A stretch of 64,000 bases of DNA from Bacteroidota bacterium (GCA_008933835.1 WBUG01000001.1:1-64000); one strand, 5' to 3'; positions 7,799 through 17,802 are shown, counted from the stretch's first letter. A program made the numbers and translations. The notes: generated from the letters alone by a model not told the origin.

Positions 7799-8736
7799 AC
7801 GAATCATTCTCGCTCCGCGGAGTCACGTTCCGGAACCGGGTCGGCGTCGCCTCCGGGACGTTCGGATACGGCGATGATGTGCAGGACCTGGCGGACGTCT
7901 CGCGTCTCGGCGCGGTGTTCACCAAGTCGCTCTCGCTCAAAGCTCGCGACGGCAATCCGAACCCCCGCATCTGCGAGACGCCGAGCGGCATGCTCAACTC
8001 CATCGGCCTCGCCAACATCGGCGTGCACCGGTTCATCGCCGAACGGCTGCCGGTGCTCCGGTCCCGCGGCGCCGCCGTCATCGCCAACATCGCCGCGAGC
8101 AGCATCGAGGAGTACGCCGCCGTGCTCTCACTGCTCGACGCCGAGCAGGGGGTGCTCGGATATGAGATCAACGTCTCCTGCCCCAATGTGAAGGAGGGGG
8201 GGCTCAACTTCGGCACGGACGTCCGGCTGGTCGGCCGCATCACCGCCGAACTGCGCAAACGGACCGAACGTCCCCTCATCATCAAACTGACGCCGAACGT
8301 GACGCACGTGTCGGAGTTCGCCCGGGCGTGCGAAGCGGAGGGGGCCGACGCGGTCTCCGTGATGAACACGCTCATCGGCATGGCGGTGAACATCCACACC
8401 CGCACGCCGAGGATCGCCACCACCACCGGCGGACTCTCCGGTCCCGCCGTGAAACCGGTGGCGCTGGCCAAAGTGTACGAGACGGTGAACGCGGTGAAGA
8501 TCCCCGTCATCGGCATCGGCGGCATCACCGGGTGGGAGGACGCGGCCGAGTTCCTCATCGTCGGCGCGTCGATGGTGCAGGTCGGCACCGCCAATTTCAT
8601 CCATGCGGCGACCGGCATCACGGTGGCGGACGGGCTCCGCGCGTTCGCCGAGAGGAACGGCCTCGATGACGTTGGGGCGCTCGTCGGGACGCTCAAGACC
8701 GCCAAGAACGTCTCCATTCTCGACAGCTGGCGCTGA
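7795..8736 (+). CDS. pyrD: Dihydroorotate dehydrogenase B, catalytic subunit
   Basis: A 313-residue FMN TIM-barrel enzyme oxidising dihydroorotate to orotate. The catalytic base is Cys129 in NVSCPNV, which marks class 1 enzymes; membrane-type class 2 enzymes use Ser. The phosphate-binding loop GIGGITGWEDAAEFLIVGA is intact. The length fits the family. It overlaps pyrK by 4 bases, supporting a PyrD2K2 heterotetramer. Confidence 0.96.
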   Translation: MNESFSLRGVTFRNRVGVASGTFGYGDDVQDLADVSRLGAVFTKSLSLKARDGNPNPRICETPSGMLNSIGLANIGVHRFIAERLPVLRSRGAAVIANIAASSIEEYAAVLSLLDAEQGVLGYEINVSCPNVKEGGLNFGTDVRLVGRITAELRKRTERPLIIKLTPNVTHVSEFARACEAEGADAVSVMNTLIGMAVNIHTRTPRIATTTGGLSGPAVKPVALAKVYETVNAVKIPVIGIGGITGWEDAAEFLIVGASMVQVGTANFIHAATGITVADGLRAFAERNGLDDVGALVGTLKTAKNVSILDSWR

Positions 8737-8809
8737 ACGGCGCAACCTCCGGCCGCGGCGTCCGTTGAAGGAGAGCCGGGTACCGGACGACCACGAAGGG
8801 ACATCGCTC

Positions 8810-9946
8810 ATGCTCACAGCGGAACATCTGCGGAAACAGTACTCCACCGTCCTCGCGGTGGACGACATCTCGCTCTCGGTGAAACGCGGGGGTATCTTCG
8901 GCCTCATCGGACCGAACGGCGCGGGGAAGAGCACCACCATCCGCATGCTGCTCAACATCACCTCGCCGGACGCCGGTACCATCACGTACGACGGCGCCCC
9001 GTTCTCCGACGCCGTCCGGAACCGCATCGGCTTCCTGCCGGAGGAGCGGGGATTGTACCGGAAGAACGGCCTGCTGGACACCGTCGCCTACTTCGCCGCG
9101 CTCCGCGGACTGCCGGCACCGGAGGCGAAGCGCCGCGGCATGGAATGGCTCGAGCGGTTCGGTCTCACCTCGTATGCGCGCCGGAAAGTGGAGGAACTGT
9201 CCAAAGGGAACCAGCAGAAGGTGCAGTTCATCACCGCCATCCTGCATGATCCGGACCTGGTGGTGCTGGACGAGCCGTTCTCCGGTCTCGATCCCGTGAA
9301 CCAGATCGTGATGAAGGACATCTTCAAGGAACTGAAGGCGAAAGGGAAGGCGGTCATCTTCTCGACCCATCAGATGGATGCGGCCGAGAAGCTGTGCGAC
9401 GAGATCTGTCTCATCAACAAGGGGCGCATCGTGCTCGAAGGGACCGTCAAACAGGTGAAGCAGCGGTTCGGCATGAACGCGGTGCATCTGGCGTACGAAG
9501 GGGACGGTTCGTTCCTTCCGTCGCTTCCCTTCGTCGAGAAGGCGACCGTGTACGAGAACTATGCGGAGCTGTCGATGCGCGCCGGAACATCGGCAGGAGA
9601 GATCCTTCCGGCCATCGCACCGCGGCTCGACGTGCGGAAGTTCGAATTCGTCGAACCGTCGCTCAATAGCATCTTCCTGAACGTCGTGGGGGAGACCGTG
9701 GAACAGGCGGAGAAACGGGAGACGGAAACGGCCGCGGCGACCGTCGTGCGGACTGCGGCGCCGGGCGAACGGAAGCACCAGCTCGGCATCGTCGCCGGCA
9801 TCCTCATCGCGCTCGTCGGCGGCGTGCTGTCGTTCGGGGGGAAGGACCTGTGGGCGCTGACGGTGGTCGGCATCGCGGCGGCGGGTTCCTCGTTCGTCAA
9901 ATTGAGACAATTGCGTCAACGGACGCCGGAGGTGGGCCATGAATAA
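8810..9946 (+). CDS. ABC transporter ATPase (NatA-like) with C-terminal membrane extension
   Basis: 378 residues. Walker A GPNGAGKST (34-42), ABC signature LSKGNQQKVQF, Walker B LVVLDEPFSGLDP and a switch His (STHQMD) are intact. The C-terminal DUF4162-like domain is followed, from about residue 318, by two hydrophobic segments (GIVAGILIALVGGVLSF and ALTVVGIAAAGSSFV) that family members normally lack. ATG at 8810 is chosen at the domain start; upstream in-frame codons overlap pyrD. It overlaps the permease by 8 bases. Together they form an ABC-2 exporter of unknown substrate (Na+ in the NatAB archetype). Confidence 0.9.
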   Translation: MLTAEHLRKQYSTVLAVDDISLSVKRGGIFGLIGPNGAGKSTTIRMLLNITSPDAGTITYDGAPFSDAVRNRIGFLPEERGLYRKNGLLDTVAYFAALRGLPAPEAKRRGMEWLERFGLTSYARRKVEELSKGNQQKVQFITAILHDPDLVVLDEPFSGLDPVNQIVMKDIFKELKAKGKAVIFSTHQMDAAEKLCDEICLINKGRIVLEGTVKQVKQRFGMNAVHLAYEGDGSFLPSLPFVEKATVYENYAELSMRAGTSAGEILPAIAPRLDVRKFEFVEPSLNSIFLNVVGETVEQAEKRETETAAATVVRTAAPGERKHQLGIVAGILIALVGGVLSFGGKDLWALTVVGIAAAGSSFVKLRQLRQRTPEVGHE

Positions 9947-11186
9947 GACGTTCGCCGTCGCCCGATGGGAGTTCGTGGAGAAGGTGCGCACCAAGGCGTT
10001 CATCATCGGTCTGTTCATGACCCCCGCCATCATGGCGGTTTTCATGGTGCTGCCGGGCCTGCTGTCCAAGAGCGAAAAAGAGACCACCAAGGCCATCGGG
10101 GTCATCGACGAGACCCGCATGCTCACCACGGCGGTGAACGCGCGTCTCGAGGAGAAGTACCGGCTTCCGTCCGGTGCGCCGACCTACCGGCTGTCGGAGA
10201 TCGCCGGAGAATCGATGGAACGCGAGCATCTGAAGGTGATCGCCACGGCGCGATTGTCGTCGGGCGAGCTCGAAGGGTACTTCATCATCCCGCTCAACGT
10301 CATGGACAGCGGCAAGGTGGAGTACCGCGCGGAGAACGTGGGGAACGTCCGGGACCAGGAACGGTTCTCACGGACGCTGGAGGACATCATCGTCGAGCGG
10401 CGGCTCACCTCCGCCGGGTACGATCCCAAGACCATCCGGCGGCTCATCACGGACATCGACATCCGGACCATCAAAGTGTCGAAGGGAGGAGAGGAGACCG
10501 AATCGGGGTTCCTGGAGACCTTCTTCTCGGGGTACATCTTCATCATGATGCTGATGTTCCTGGTGATGTCCACCGGACAGATGCTCATCCGTTCGCTGGT
10601 GGAGGAGAAATCGAACCGCATCATCGAGGTGCTCGTCTCGTCCTGTTCGTCCAAAGAGCTGATGTCGGGGAAGATCCTCGGCCTCTCGCTGCTCGGACTC
10701 ACGACCATCGCCTTCTGGCTCCTCATTCTGGTGACGGTCAACGTGTCGATGGCGACGCCGTTCATCACGCTGGACAACATGGCGCTCCTCCTCACGTACT
10801 TCGTGATGGGGTATCTGATGTACGTCGCCATCTTCATCACGTTCGGCGCCACGGTCTCGACCGAACAGGAGGCGCAGCAGATGACGGGGTACGTCACGTT
10901 GCTGCTCGTGACGCCCATCGCGCTGGCGGTGCCCGTGATGATGAACCCCGATTCCGTGCTGGTGAAGGTCCTATCACAGGTCCCGCTGCTCACTCCCACG
11001 ATGATGGCCCTCCGCCTCTCGGTGCGGGTGCCGGACCTGTGGGAGATCGTCCTTTCGCTGGTGCTGCTGACCGCGACCATCGCCGGTCTGATGTGGACCG
11101 CGGCGAAGGTGTTCCGCGTCGGCATCCTTATCACCGGAAAGCGGCCGGACCTGAAAGAGATCCTCCGCTGGCTCCGGACCGAATGA
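9939..11186 (+). CDS. ABC-2 type permease (NatB-like)
   Basis: 415 residues. One N-terminal membrane helix (about 23-42), a large extracytoplasmic domain (about 45-190) and five or six C-terminal helices, the usual NatB/YhaP layout. GGAGGTGGGCC precedes the ATG, which overlaps the ATPase gene. The element LVEEKSNRIIEVLVSSCSS is the coupling-helix region typical of ABC-2 permeases. Exports an unknown substrate; sodium, lipid and antibiotic efflux have all been reported in the family. Confidence 0.9.
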   Translation: MNKTFAVARWEFVEKVRTKAFIIGLFMTPAIMAVFMVLPGLLSKSEKETTKAIGVIDETRMLTTAVNARLEEKYRLPSGAPTYRLSEIAGESMEREHLKVIATARLSSGELEGYFIIPLNVMDSGKVEYRAENVGNVRDQERFSRTLEDIIVERRLTSAGYDPKTIRRLITDIDIRTIKVSKGGEETESGFLETFFSGYIFIMMLMFLVMSTGQMLIRSLVEEKSNRIIEVLVSSCSSKELMSGKILGLSLLGLTTIAFWLLILVTVNVSMATPFITLDNMALLLTYFVMGYLMYVAIFITFGATVSTEQEAQQMTGYVTLLLVTPIALAVPVMMNPDSVLVKVLSQVPLLTPTMMALRLSVRVPDLWEIVLSLVLLTATIAGLMWTAAKVFRVGILITGKRPDLKEILRWLRTE

Positions 11187-11209
11187 CCACTACACTCTGA
11201 GGAGTTCCC

Positions 11210-11707
11210 ATGCGTTTCCGTTCGCTCGCGTTCCTTCTGCTCCTGTCCGCCGCCGTCCCTCCCGCCGATGCGCAGGTCGCCGTCTCCAGCGCCAAAGGGG
11301 AGGCGTTCGGTCAGTCCGTCCACGGACTCGGTTTCTCGCTCGGGTTCGCGAGCGGCGCCGGCATCAGCTACCGGTACCACATGGCGAGCAAATCGTCGGT
11401 GCAGGGGGTGATCGGTGTCTTCAAACCGAAGTCCACCGACACCTTCTATTCGTTCGGTGCCGAGTTCCAGCAGGACCTGACGCGGAGCGGGGCGGCGCGC
11501 TTCTTCTTCGCGGCGGCAACGAGCTACAATTACAACGGGACGACATCGAACAACTATACCGCACCGTTCCGGGCCGGACTGGGACTCGGCGGTGAGTTCC
11601 TGATGCAGGACGCCGTCCATATCTCGCTGGAGGGGATGTTCACCTACTTCTCGGACGGCACCATCCTCCCGCTGCCGCAGATGTCCATTCACTACTACTT
11701 CTATTGA
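11210..11707 (+). CDS. Small exported protein, probable outer membrane beta-barrel
   Basis: 165 residues. A signal peptide of about 21 residues ending PPADAQ is followed by alternating aromatic and small residues with strands such as GISYRYHMASK, SFGAEFQQDL and FRAGLGLGGEF, and it ends in Tyr (IHYYFY). This is the pattern of a small eight-strand outer membrane barrel. GAGGAG precedes the start. It lies 23 bases after the exporter permease and 12 before the GT39-like gene, so it is in the same operon. Function unknown. Confidence 0.6.
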   Translation: MRFRSLAFLLLLSAAVPPADAQVAVSSAKGEAFGQSVHGLGFSLGFASGAGISYRYHMASKSSVQGVIGVFKPKSTDTFYSFGAEFQQDLTRSGAARFFFAAATSYNYNGTTSNNYTAPFRAGLGLGGEFLMQDAVHISLEGMFTYFSDGTILPLPQMSIHYYFY

Positions 11708-11719
11708 CGGAACGGAACG

Positions 11720-13264
11720 ATGCCGTCAACGGAGGATGAAGGGACCCTGAAGCGGAATCGCGGTGCGCTCGTCATCGCCGCGGCGGTCCTTCTTCTCCAC
11801 GCCGTCAACGGCGCGTACACCACGTACGGATACTTCCGGGACGAGCTCTATTACATCGCCTGTTCCGAGCATATCGGATGGGGGTACGTCGACCATCCGC
11901 CTCTCTCCATCGCCCTTCTGTGGCTCGTGCGCGCCGTCGCGGGGGATTCCCTGTTCGTCCTCCGCTTTCTGCCCGGACTCGCGCATGCTCTCACCGTCCT
12001 CTTCACTGCGTCCTTCGCCGGTTCGTTCGGCGGCGGTCAGCGGGCGCGCACGGTGGCGGCGCTCGGCATCGCTGCGGCGCCGGGCATCACCGGCATCAAC
12101 GGCATCTATTCGATGAACGCGTTCGATATCCTGCTCTGGTCGGCGGTCTTCTTCGCCGTGCTGCGCCTGACGGAGACGGACCGGCCGTACTGGTGGCTCG
12201 TCACCGGAGCGGTGCTCGGCCTCGGCATGATGAACAAGATCAGCATGGGGTGGCTGGCTGTCGGTATCGCGGCGGGGACCGCCCTCACGCCGCTGCGCCG
12301 CTGGCTCCGCACACCATGGCCGTGGAGCGCCGCTGCGCTCGCCCTTCTGCTCTTCCTGCCGTACATTATCTGGAATGTCCAGAACGACTGGGCGCACCTC
12401 GAATTCGCCCGCAATGCATCGTCCCACAAGTACGCATCGCAGAATCCGGTGACGTTCCTCCTCGGCCTGCTCACGCTCTGGCATCCGCTCGCCGTGCCGG
12501 TGTGGACCGCCGGAGCCATCTTCCTGTTCCGCTCCGTGAGCGCTGAACGGAAGGTCATCGGCTATGCCGTGGCGACCGTACTGGTCATCCTCCTTGCGAA
12601 CGTGCATTCGAAGGCGGAGTATTTCAATCCGGCCGCTCCGCCGCTCTTCGCCGCCGGTGCCGTCTGGCTGGAACGGGCGACGCAGAAGCGTCCCCGCCTC
12701 ACCGGCGCGTATGCGGTGCTGCTGGCGGTGACCGGCGCGGCGCTGCTCCCGCTCGCACTGGACATCGTTCCCGCCGGATCGCTGCCGGGATATATGCGCA
12801 CCATCGGCGCGCCGGTGCCGAGCACGGAAGGTCACCGCATGGGCGCCCTGCCGCAGCATTTCGCGGACCGTCACGGATGGAAGGAACTGGCGGAGAGGGT
12901 GGCGGAGGTGTACACGCAGTTGCCGGAAGAGGAGCGCCAGCACAGCGCCGTCTACACGCAGAACTACGGCGAGGCGGCCGCCATCGATTTCTTCGGACGC
13001 GGCCGCTCGCTGCCTCCGGCGATGAGCGGACACAACAGCTATTGGCTGTGGAGCCGCGAGCGCATCAGCGACAGCATTCGCGTCCTCATCGCGGTGGGAG
13101 GGAAGGAGGACGACTACCGTGATACGTTCAGCGAGGTGACGCTGGCGGCGGTGCATCGAGCCCCGTTGGCGATGCCGTACGAAGCGGAACTTCCCATCTA
13201 TATCTGCCGCGGACCGCGGGTGCCGCTCCGTTTCGTTTGGCCCGCGACCAAGCATTACATGTGA
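11720..13264 (+). CDS. GT39/ArnT-like glycosyltransferase (GT-C fold)
   Basis: A 514-residue polytopic inner membrane protein with about 10-11 hydrophobic segments. The first periplasmic loop contains FRDELYYIACSEHIGWGYVDHPPL, where the acidic RDE and the DHPP element are the signature of dolichyl-phosphate-mannose/undecaprenyl-phosphate-sugar dependent transferases of the PMT_2 family. The C-terminal 160 residues are soluble and periplasmic. It would transfer a sugar from a polyprenyl phosphate donor to a lipid or protein at the periplasmic face; the acceptor is unknown. It is the last gene of the operon before a strong terminator. Confidence 0.85.
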   Translation: MPSTEDEGTLKRNRGALVIAAAVLLLHAVNGAYTTYGYFRDELYYIACSEHIGWGYVDHPPLSIALLWLVRAVAGDSLFVLRFLPGLAHALTVLFTASFAGSFGGGQRARTVAALGIAAAPGITGINGIYSMNAFDILLWSAVFFAVLRLTETDRPYWWLVTGAVLGLGMMNKISMGWLAVGIAAGTALTPLRRWLRTPWPWSAAALALLLFLPYIIWNVQNDWAHLEFARNASSHKYASQNPVTFLLGLLTLWHPLAVPVWTAGAIFLFRSVSAERKVIGYAVATVLVILLANVHSKAEYFNPAAPPLFAAGAVWLERATQKRPRLTGAYAVLLAVTGAALLPLALDIVPAGSLPGYMRTIGAPVPSTEGHRMGALPQHFADRHGWKELAERVAEVYTQLPEEERQHSAVYTQNYGEAAAIDFFGRGRSLPPAMSGHNSYWLWSRERISDSIRVLIAVGGKEDDYRDTFSEVTLAAVHRAPLAMPYEAELPIYICRGPRVPLRFVWPATKHYM

Positions 13265-13284
13265 ACCAGCTTTCCATCCCGCCA

Positions 13285-13321
13285 AACAAGAACGCCCGGC
13301 CATCGGCCGGGCGTTCTTGTT
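13285..13321. terminator. Strong bidirectional terminator
   Basis: A 17-bp perfect stem (ACAAGAACGCCCGGCC against its complement, extended by one A-T pair) with a 3-nt loop, between the convergent GT39-like gene and the T9SS protein gene. Confidence 0.88.
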
Positions 13322-13338
13322 CTGAATCGGAGGCAGGG

Positions 13339-14871
13339 TCACTTCATCAGCATCATCTTCCTGGTCGTCGAGAAGGAACCGCTGCGGAGCGTATAGAAAT
13401 AGAGTCCGGAGGCGAGGTCCCGCGCGTTGAATCCGGCGGTGTACGTTCCGGCCTCCAATTCGCCGTTCACCAGCGTCGCCACCTCTTTCCCGAGGATGTC
13501 GTACACCGTCACGGAGACCGCCGCTGTCGCGGGAACGGTGAACGTGACGGTCGTGGAGGGATTGAACGGGTTCGGGAAGTTCTGCGCGAGCGAGAATCCG
13601 GCCGGCGCCGCATCGTCCGTCCGGCGGACTGAGAGGACCGGGAAGGTCGGCAAGGTGCCGTTGAAGGACCACTTCTCGACCGTCCAGCTGTACATCGACT
13701 GGATGTAGAGGTCCTTGTTCGCGTCGAAGGCGATGTCATACACGCTCGCATAACCGGAGACGAACTTCTCCGGGAGGAACGACTGCGAGGTGTAGGAACC
13801 GGTGCTGTCGAAGTAGTATTTCGCCACGTCGATGGAGTCGACGCGCGCGCCGGTGTTCGGGTTCAGGATGAAGACCTTGGAATAGGTGTAGCAGCTGCTG
13901 TTGTTTCGTCCGCGGATGGAGTTGCCGAGCCAGCGGGCCGAGGCGACGAAGAGCAGATTGTTGCCGTTCATGTAACCCATGCCGAGCGGATGGCCGGTGT
14001 TCCACGTGGTCGTGCTCAGCGTGTCAAAGTTGGTTCCGGGTACGGTGTCGGCGTCGGTGAGGGAGAACGAGAAACTGGGGGAGATTTGGTAGCCTGTCGT
14101 GGGAGAACCGGAGTAGCGTTTCACGCTGTTGGTGACCATGTCCGACACGAAGAGCCACGACCCGCCGCCGTTCACGGCGATGCCGCGGTACACGCCGGTC
14201 GGCAGGTTCACGGTGGAGACCGGTGCGTCATCATGCGTGGTCGCCCAGGTGTTCCCGGCGGCCTTGATGCCTTTGAAGACCTTGATCTCCGCGGTGTTCG
14301 CGTCGGAGCCCTTCACGGCCGAGACGTACACGTAGCCGTTGTCGTCCACCGCGAGCCCCTGGATGTCCACGTCGCCGGTCTTCATGCGGTAGTCGGTCGT
14401 CTCGATGGTGTCCTTCGTGACGCGGAAGACGAGGATGTTGTGTTCGGGATCGTTGTTGGCGACGTAGATGAGACTGTCGGGCGTGACGACGATCTTGTTC
14501 GCACGGTAGAGGAACACTTCATCGAATCCGGAGAACCACTTCGAGAAGAGTCCGAGCGTTCCCGCCGAGCCGTACGGATAGGCGCCGAGCCGTCCGGTCT
14601 CGATGCCCCAGTTGCTGTAGCCGACCAGATAGGTGGCGGCCGAGCTGTCCTTCACGAGGTTCACATCGTCGAAGGGAGCGGACTGCACGATGCCGACAGG
14701 ACGATTGACCAGCGCCACCATCATCGTATTGCTCACGACGCCGATGCTAGGGGTCTGATGTCCGGTCCCGTTCGGCGTATCGTCGTGTACGCCCGTCGTG
14801 ATCCGCCATTGGCCGGATGCGAGCGAAGCGCAGAGCAACACACACGACACGAATGTAATGGTTCTGTTCAT
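13339..14871 (-). CDS. Secreted beta-propeller-like protein with T9SS sorting domain
   Basis: 510 residues. Signal peptide about 20 residues (MNRTITFVSCVLLCASLASG). The middle resembles an NHL/SMP-30-type propeller, with repeats such as GLAVDDNGYVYVSAV, GIAVNGGGSWLFVSDM and DIAFDANKDLYIQSM. The last 85 residues form a type A C-terminal sorting domain: QNFPNPFNPSTTVTFTVP, VTVYDILGKEVATL and final TTRKMMLMK. Such domains direct passage through the type IX system and surface attachment. GGAGGT sits 3 bases upstream of the chosen ATG, while a longer frame begins 90 bases earlier without a signal. Ligand unknown. Confidence 0.87.
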   Translation of the reverse strand: MNRTITFVSCVLLCASLASGQWRITTGVHDDTPNGTGHQTPSIGVVSNTMMVALVNRPVGIVQSAPFDDVNLVKDSSAATYLVGYSNWGIETGRLGAYPYGSAGTLGLFSKWFSGFDEVFLYRANKIVVTPDSLIYVANNDPEHNILVFRVTKDTIETTDYRMKTGDVDIQGLAVDDNGYVYVSAVKGSDANTAEIKVFKGIKAAGNTWATTHDDAPVSTVNLPTGVYRGIAVNGGGSWLFVSDMVTNSVKRYSGSPTTGYQISPSFSFSLTDADTVPGTNFDTLSTTTWNTGHPLGMGYMNGNNLLFVASARWLGNSIRGRNNSSCYTYSKVFILNPNTGARVDSIDVAKYYFDSTGSYTSQSFLPEKFVSGYASVYDIAFDANKDLYIQSMYSWTVEKWSFNGTLPTFPVLSVRRTDDAAPAGFSLAQNFPNPFNPSTTVTFTVPATAAVSVTVYDILGKEVATLVNGELEAGTYTAGFNARDLASGLYFYTLRSGSFSTTRKMMLMK

Positions 14872-15021
14872 GGGACCTCCCAAGAAAAGTGATGGATGTG
14901 AGGGTGAGTGTTCGGCGAAAGGCACTGCGTGGAATAACTTAAATTTCTTGGAGAGAATCAAGCCGTCTGCTCATCTTCTAATCCCTGCGCCGTCCCCCGC
15001 CTCGCGTTTCCGCAATAAACC

Positions 15022-15050
15022 TTGACATACTTTCGCACTCTCGGTATATT
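15022..15050 (+). promoter_or_regulatory. Consensus sigma70-type promoter of cassette 1
   Basis: -35 TTGACA (15022-15027), exactly 17 bp, -10 TATATT (15045-15050). A leader of about 75 nt precedes the receptor ATG at 15133. Its hexamers are identical to those at 22485 and 60954. Confidence 0.78.
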
Positions 15051-15132
15051 CAATGGTCTCGTCTTCTGCAGCGATTGGCCAACTCCGGGACGCCGCGTCC
15101 CCGTGCATCTCAACCATCATCCGGGTTAACGT

Positions 15133-17802
15133 ATGAGAGTTGTTACCGCCCTGTCCCGACCACTCTGCCTTCTCCTCCTGTTCGCATCCCATATCCTCCT
15201 CGCCGGCACCACCGGCAAGATCGCCGGCCGTGTCTCCGACGAGAAGACCGGTGAACCGGTGGTGGGCGCCAGCGTGCTCATCGTCGGGAAGACCATCGGA
15301 GCCGCGACGGACATCGAAGGGAACTATGTCATCAGCAATCTGACCCCCGGCACGTACGCCGTGTCGTTCTCCGCGGTCGGTTTCCGGAAGAAGCTGGTGC
15401 AGAACGTCACCGTCAATGTGGACCTGACCACGACCATCGACGGCGTTCTCTCCTCGGAATCGGTGGACCTCGAAGCCGTGGTGGTGGTGGCGGAGAAGCC
15501 GCTCGTGCGCCGCGACCTCACCTCGTCGCAGACCAACGTCGACGCGAACCAGATCCGGGCCCTGCCGGTGGAGAGCATCACCGCCATCCTCACCACGCAG
15601 GCGGGCATCATCCAGGGTGCCGACGGCGCGCTCCACTTCCGCGGCGGCCGCTCGGACGAGGTGGCCTACCAGGTGAACGGACTGTCGGTCAACAACCCGT
15701 TCACGAACGGGAACAGTTTCAGCATCGCCACCAACGCCATTCAGGAGCTCTCGGTGGTGCAGGGGACCTTCAACGCCGAGTACGGCAACGCGCTCAGCGG
15801 CGTGGTGGAAGCGGGACTGAAGGAGGGGGGAGAGCACTACACCGCGCAACTGACCGTCTACGCCGGGGACCGGCTCAGCGCCCACAAGGACATCTTCCTC
15901 AACATCGATGACCTCAACCTCAGCAACACCATCGTCGAGGGGACCCTGGGCGGACCGGTGCCGTTCACCGATGACCGTCTCACCTTCTTCACCTCGGCCC
16001 GCTACAATACGGACGAAGGATACCTCTACGGTAAGCGCGAACACAACGTCTCGGACTTCTCCGTGTTCGCCACGAGCGGCACCTGGAACGTCCGCAGCAC
16101 CGGCGACAGTGCGTTCGTCGCGATGGACGAGTCGAAGTCCCTGACGGTCACCAACCGCGTCAGCCTCCGCCTCACCGGCACGATGAAGCTCGGCTACGAC
16201 TTCGTCTTCAATCAGGCGCGCTACCGGAACTACAGCCACGCGTTCCGCTACAATCCCGACGGAACCTATAACAACTATGAGAACGACGTCCTGCACTCCC
16301 TCGAGTTCTCCGATGTCGTCACACCGACCACGTCGTTCCGCCTGAAGGCGTCGTACGCGCGGAACATCTACGAACAGTACCGTCATAAGGACCTGCTGCC
16401 CGAACACTACCAGCCGGAGGAGTACCTGCGCGTGCCGACCTCGTGGTCCTTCTATTATGGCGGGACGCAGAACGGACAGTACGAACGCTCCGCCGAGACC
16501 TACACCGTGAAGTTCGACGGTGTGTCGCAGCTCTCACGGCAGCAGGAGGTGAAGATCGGCGCCGAAGCGAAGTTCCCGCAGATGCGGCTGCTCAGCTACT
16601 CCGTCCTGCGCGACACCGTCAATTTCCTCGCACCGACGCTGCCGAACACGCTCGATTCACGGTACAACAGCTACGCCCGCTTTCCGAAACAGTTCTCCGC
16701 CTTCGCGCAGACCAAGATGGAGTTCGAGAGCATCGTGATGAACCTCGGTCTCCGGTACGATTACTTCGACGCGAACACCCCGACGCCGTCGGACATCAAG
16801 TACCCGCAGGGGAGCAAGCGGACCGTGGAGGCGAAACAGACCGTCAGTCCGCGCCTCGGCATCTCGTACCCCATCACGGACCGCGGCATCATCCACTTCT
16901 CGTACGGTCACTTCTTCCAGATGCCGCAGCTCCAGCGGCTCTACCAGAACCCCGACTTCAAGTTCTCGCCCGGCTCCACGGGCTCCACGTTCGGCAACCC
17001 GGACCTGCAGCCCCAGAAGACCGTCACGTACGAGTTCGGTCTGCAGCAGCAGGTCTCGGACAATCTGGCCTTCAATATCACCGGGTTCTATAAGGACATC
17101 CGCGACCTCTTCGCGCAGCAGACCATCCGTGTCAGCGGCGACACCACCATCAACGTCTTCGTGAACAAGGATTACGGCAACGTGAAGGGACTCACCTTCT
17201 CGCTCACCAAACGGCGCTCACCCGGCGACCTGCTCGCCTTCACGGTGGACTACACCTACCAGGTGGCCGAAGGGAACGACGTGAGCGCGGACGCGTTCTT
17301 CCTCGACACGCAGTCGGGACGCGAAAGCGAGAAGACGGTCGTCTTCCTGGACTGGGACCAGCCGCACACGCTGAACGGCACGCTCTCCCTGGGAGAGTCC
17401 AACGACTGGAACGTCAGTGTCATCGGCAAGGTGGGGACCGGACAGCCGTACACGCCGTACGTCGGAGAGAACCAAGTGGTGCTGAAGCGGAACACCGGCC
17501 GGAAACCGCTCACCACCACGGTGGACCTGATGGCGCAGAAGGAACTGTCGCTGGCCTCGCTCTCGGTCACGCTCTTCCTGAAGGTCTTCAACCTGTTCGA
17601 CGCGCTCAACGAGATCGTGGTGTACGACGACACCGGGACGTCCACCTACACGCTGGCGCCGAACCGCGGCGAAGGGAAGGGGACGCAGCAGCAGTTCGAG
17701 CTCGGCACGCCGGGCGTCCACAGCATCTATGAGTACATCAACAATCCGACCCTCTATTCGGCACCCCGTCATGTGATGGTGGGTGTCAGCGTCGGATTCT
17801 GA
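15133..17802 (+). CDS. TonB-dependent receptor, cassette 1
   Basis: 889 residues. Signal peptide about 24 residues (LLLLFASHILLA), then a carboxypeptidase-regulatory-like beta-sandwich (about 25-105; GKIAGRVSDEKTGEPVVGASV), a plug (about 130-230; LHFRGGRSDEVAYQVNGLSVNNP) and a 22-strand barrel ending in Phe (VMVGVSVGF), the usual BAM recognition end. The domain order is that of SusC/CirA-like receptors, but there is no SusD lipoprotein. Instead it is followed by a giant secreted protein and a PorV-like barrel. Substrate is unknown. No clear Shine-Dalgarno; ATG chosen at the signal peptide. It closely resembles the receptor at 22561. Confidence 0.9.
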   Translation: MRVVTALSRPLCLLLLFASHILLAGTTGKIAGRVSDEKTGEPVVGASVLIVGKTIGAATDIEGNYVISNLTPGTYAVSFSAVGFRKKLVQNVTVNVDLTTTIDGVLSSESVDLEAVVVVAEKPLVRRDLTSSQTNVDANQIRALPVESITAILTTQAGIIQGADGALHFRGGRSDEVAYQVNGLSVNNPFTNGNSFSIATNAIQELSVVQGTFNAEYGNALSGVVEAGLKEGGEHYTAQLTVYAGDRLSAHKDIFLNIDDLNLSNTIVEGTLGGPVPFTDDRLTFFTSARYNTDEGYLYGKREHNVSDFSVFATSGTWNVRSTGDSAFVAMDESKSLTVTNRVSLRLTGTMKLGYDFVFNQARYRNYSHAFRYNPDGTYNNYENDVLHSLEFSDVVTPTTSFRLKASYARNIYEQYRHKDLLPEHYQPEEYLRVPTSWSFYYGGTQNGQYERSAETYTVKFDGVSQLSRQQEVKIGAEAKFPQMRLLSYSVLRDTVNFLAPTLPNTLDSRYNSYARFPKQFSAFAQTKMEFESIVMNLGLRYDYFDANTPTPSDIKYPQGSKRTVEAKQTVSPRLGISYPITDRGIIHFSYGHFFQMPQLQRLYQNPDFKFSPGSTGSTFGNPDLQPQKTVTYEFGLQQQVSDNLAFNITGFYKDIRDLFAQQTIRVSGDTTINVFVNKDYGNVKGLTFSLTKRRSPGDLLAFTVDYTYQVAEGNDVSADAFFLDTQSGRESEKTVVFLDWDQPHTLNGTLSLGESNDWNVSVIGKVGTGQPYTPYVGENQVVLKRNTGRKPLTTTVDLMAQKELSLASLSVTLFLKVFNLFDALNEIVVYDDTGTSTYTLAPNRGEGKGTQQQFELGTPGVHSIYEYINNPTLYSAPRHVMVGVSVGF

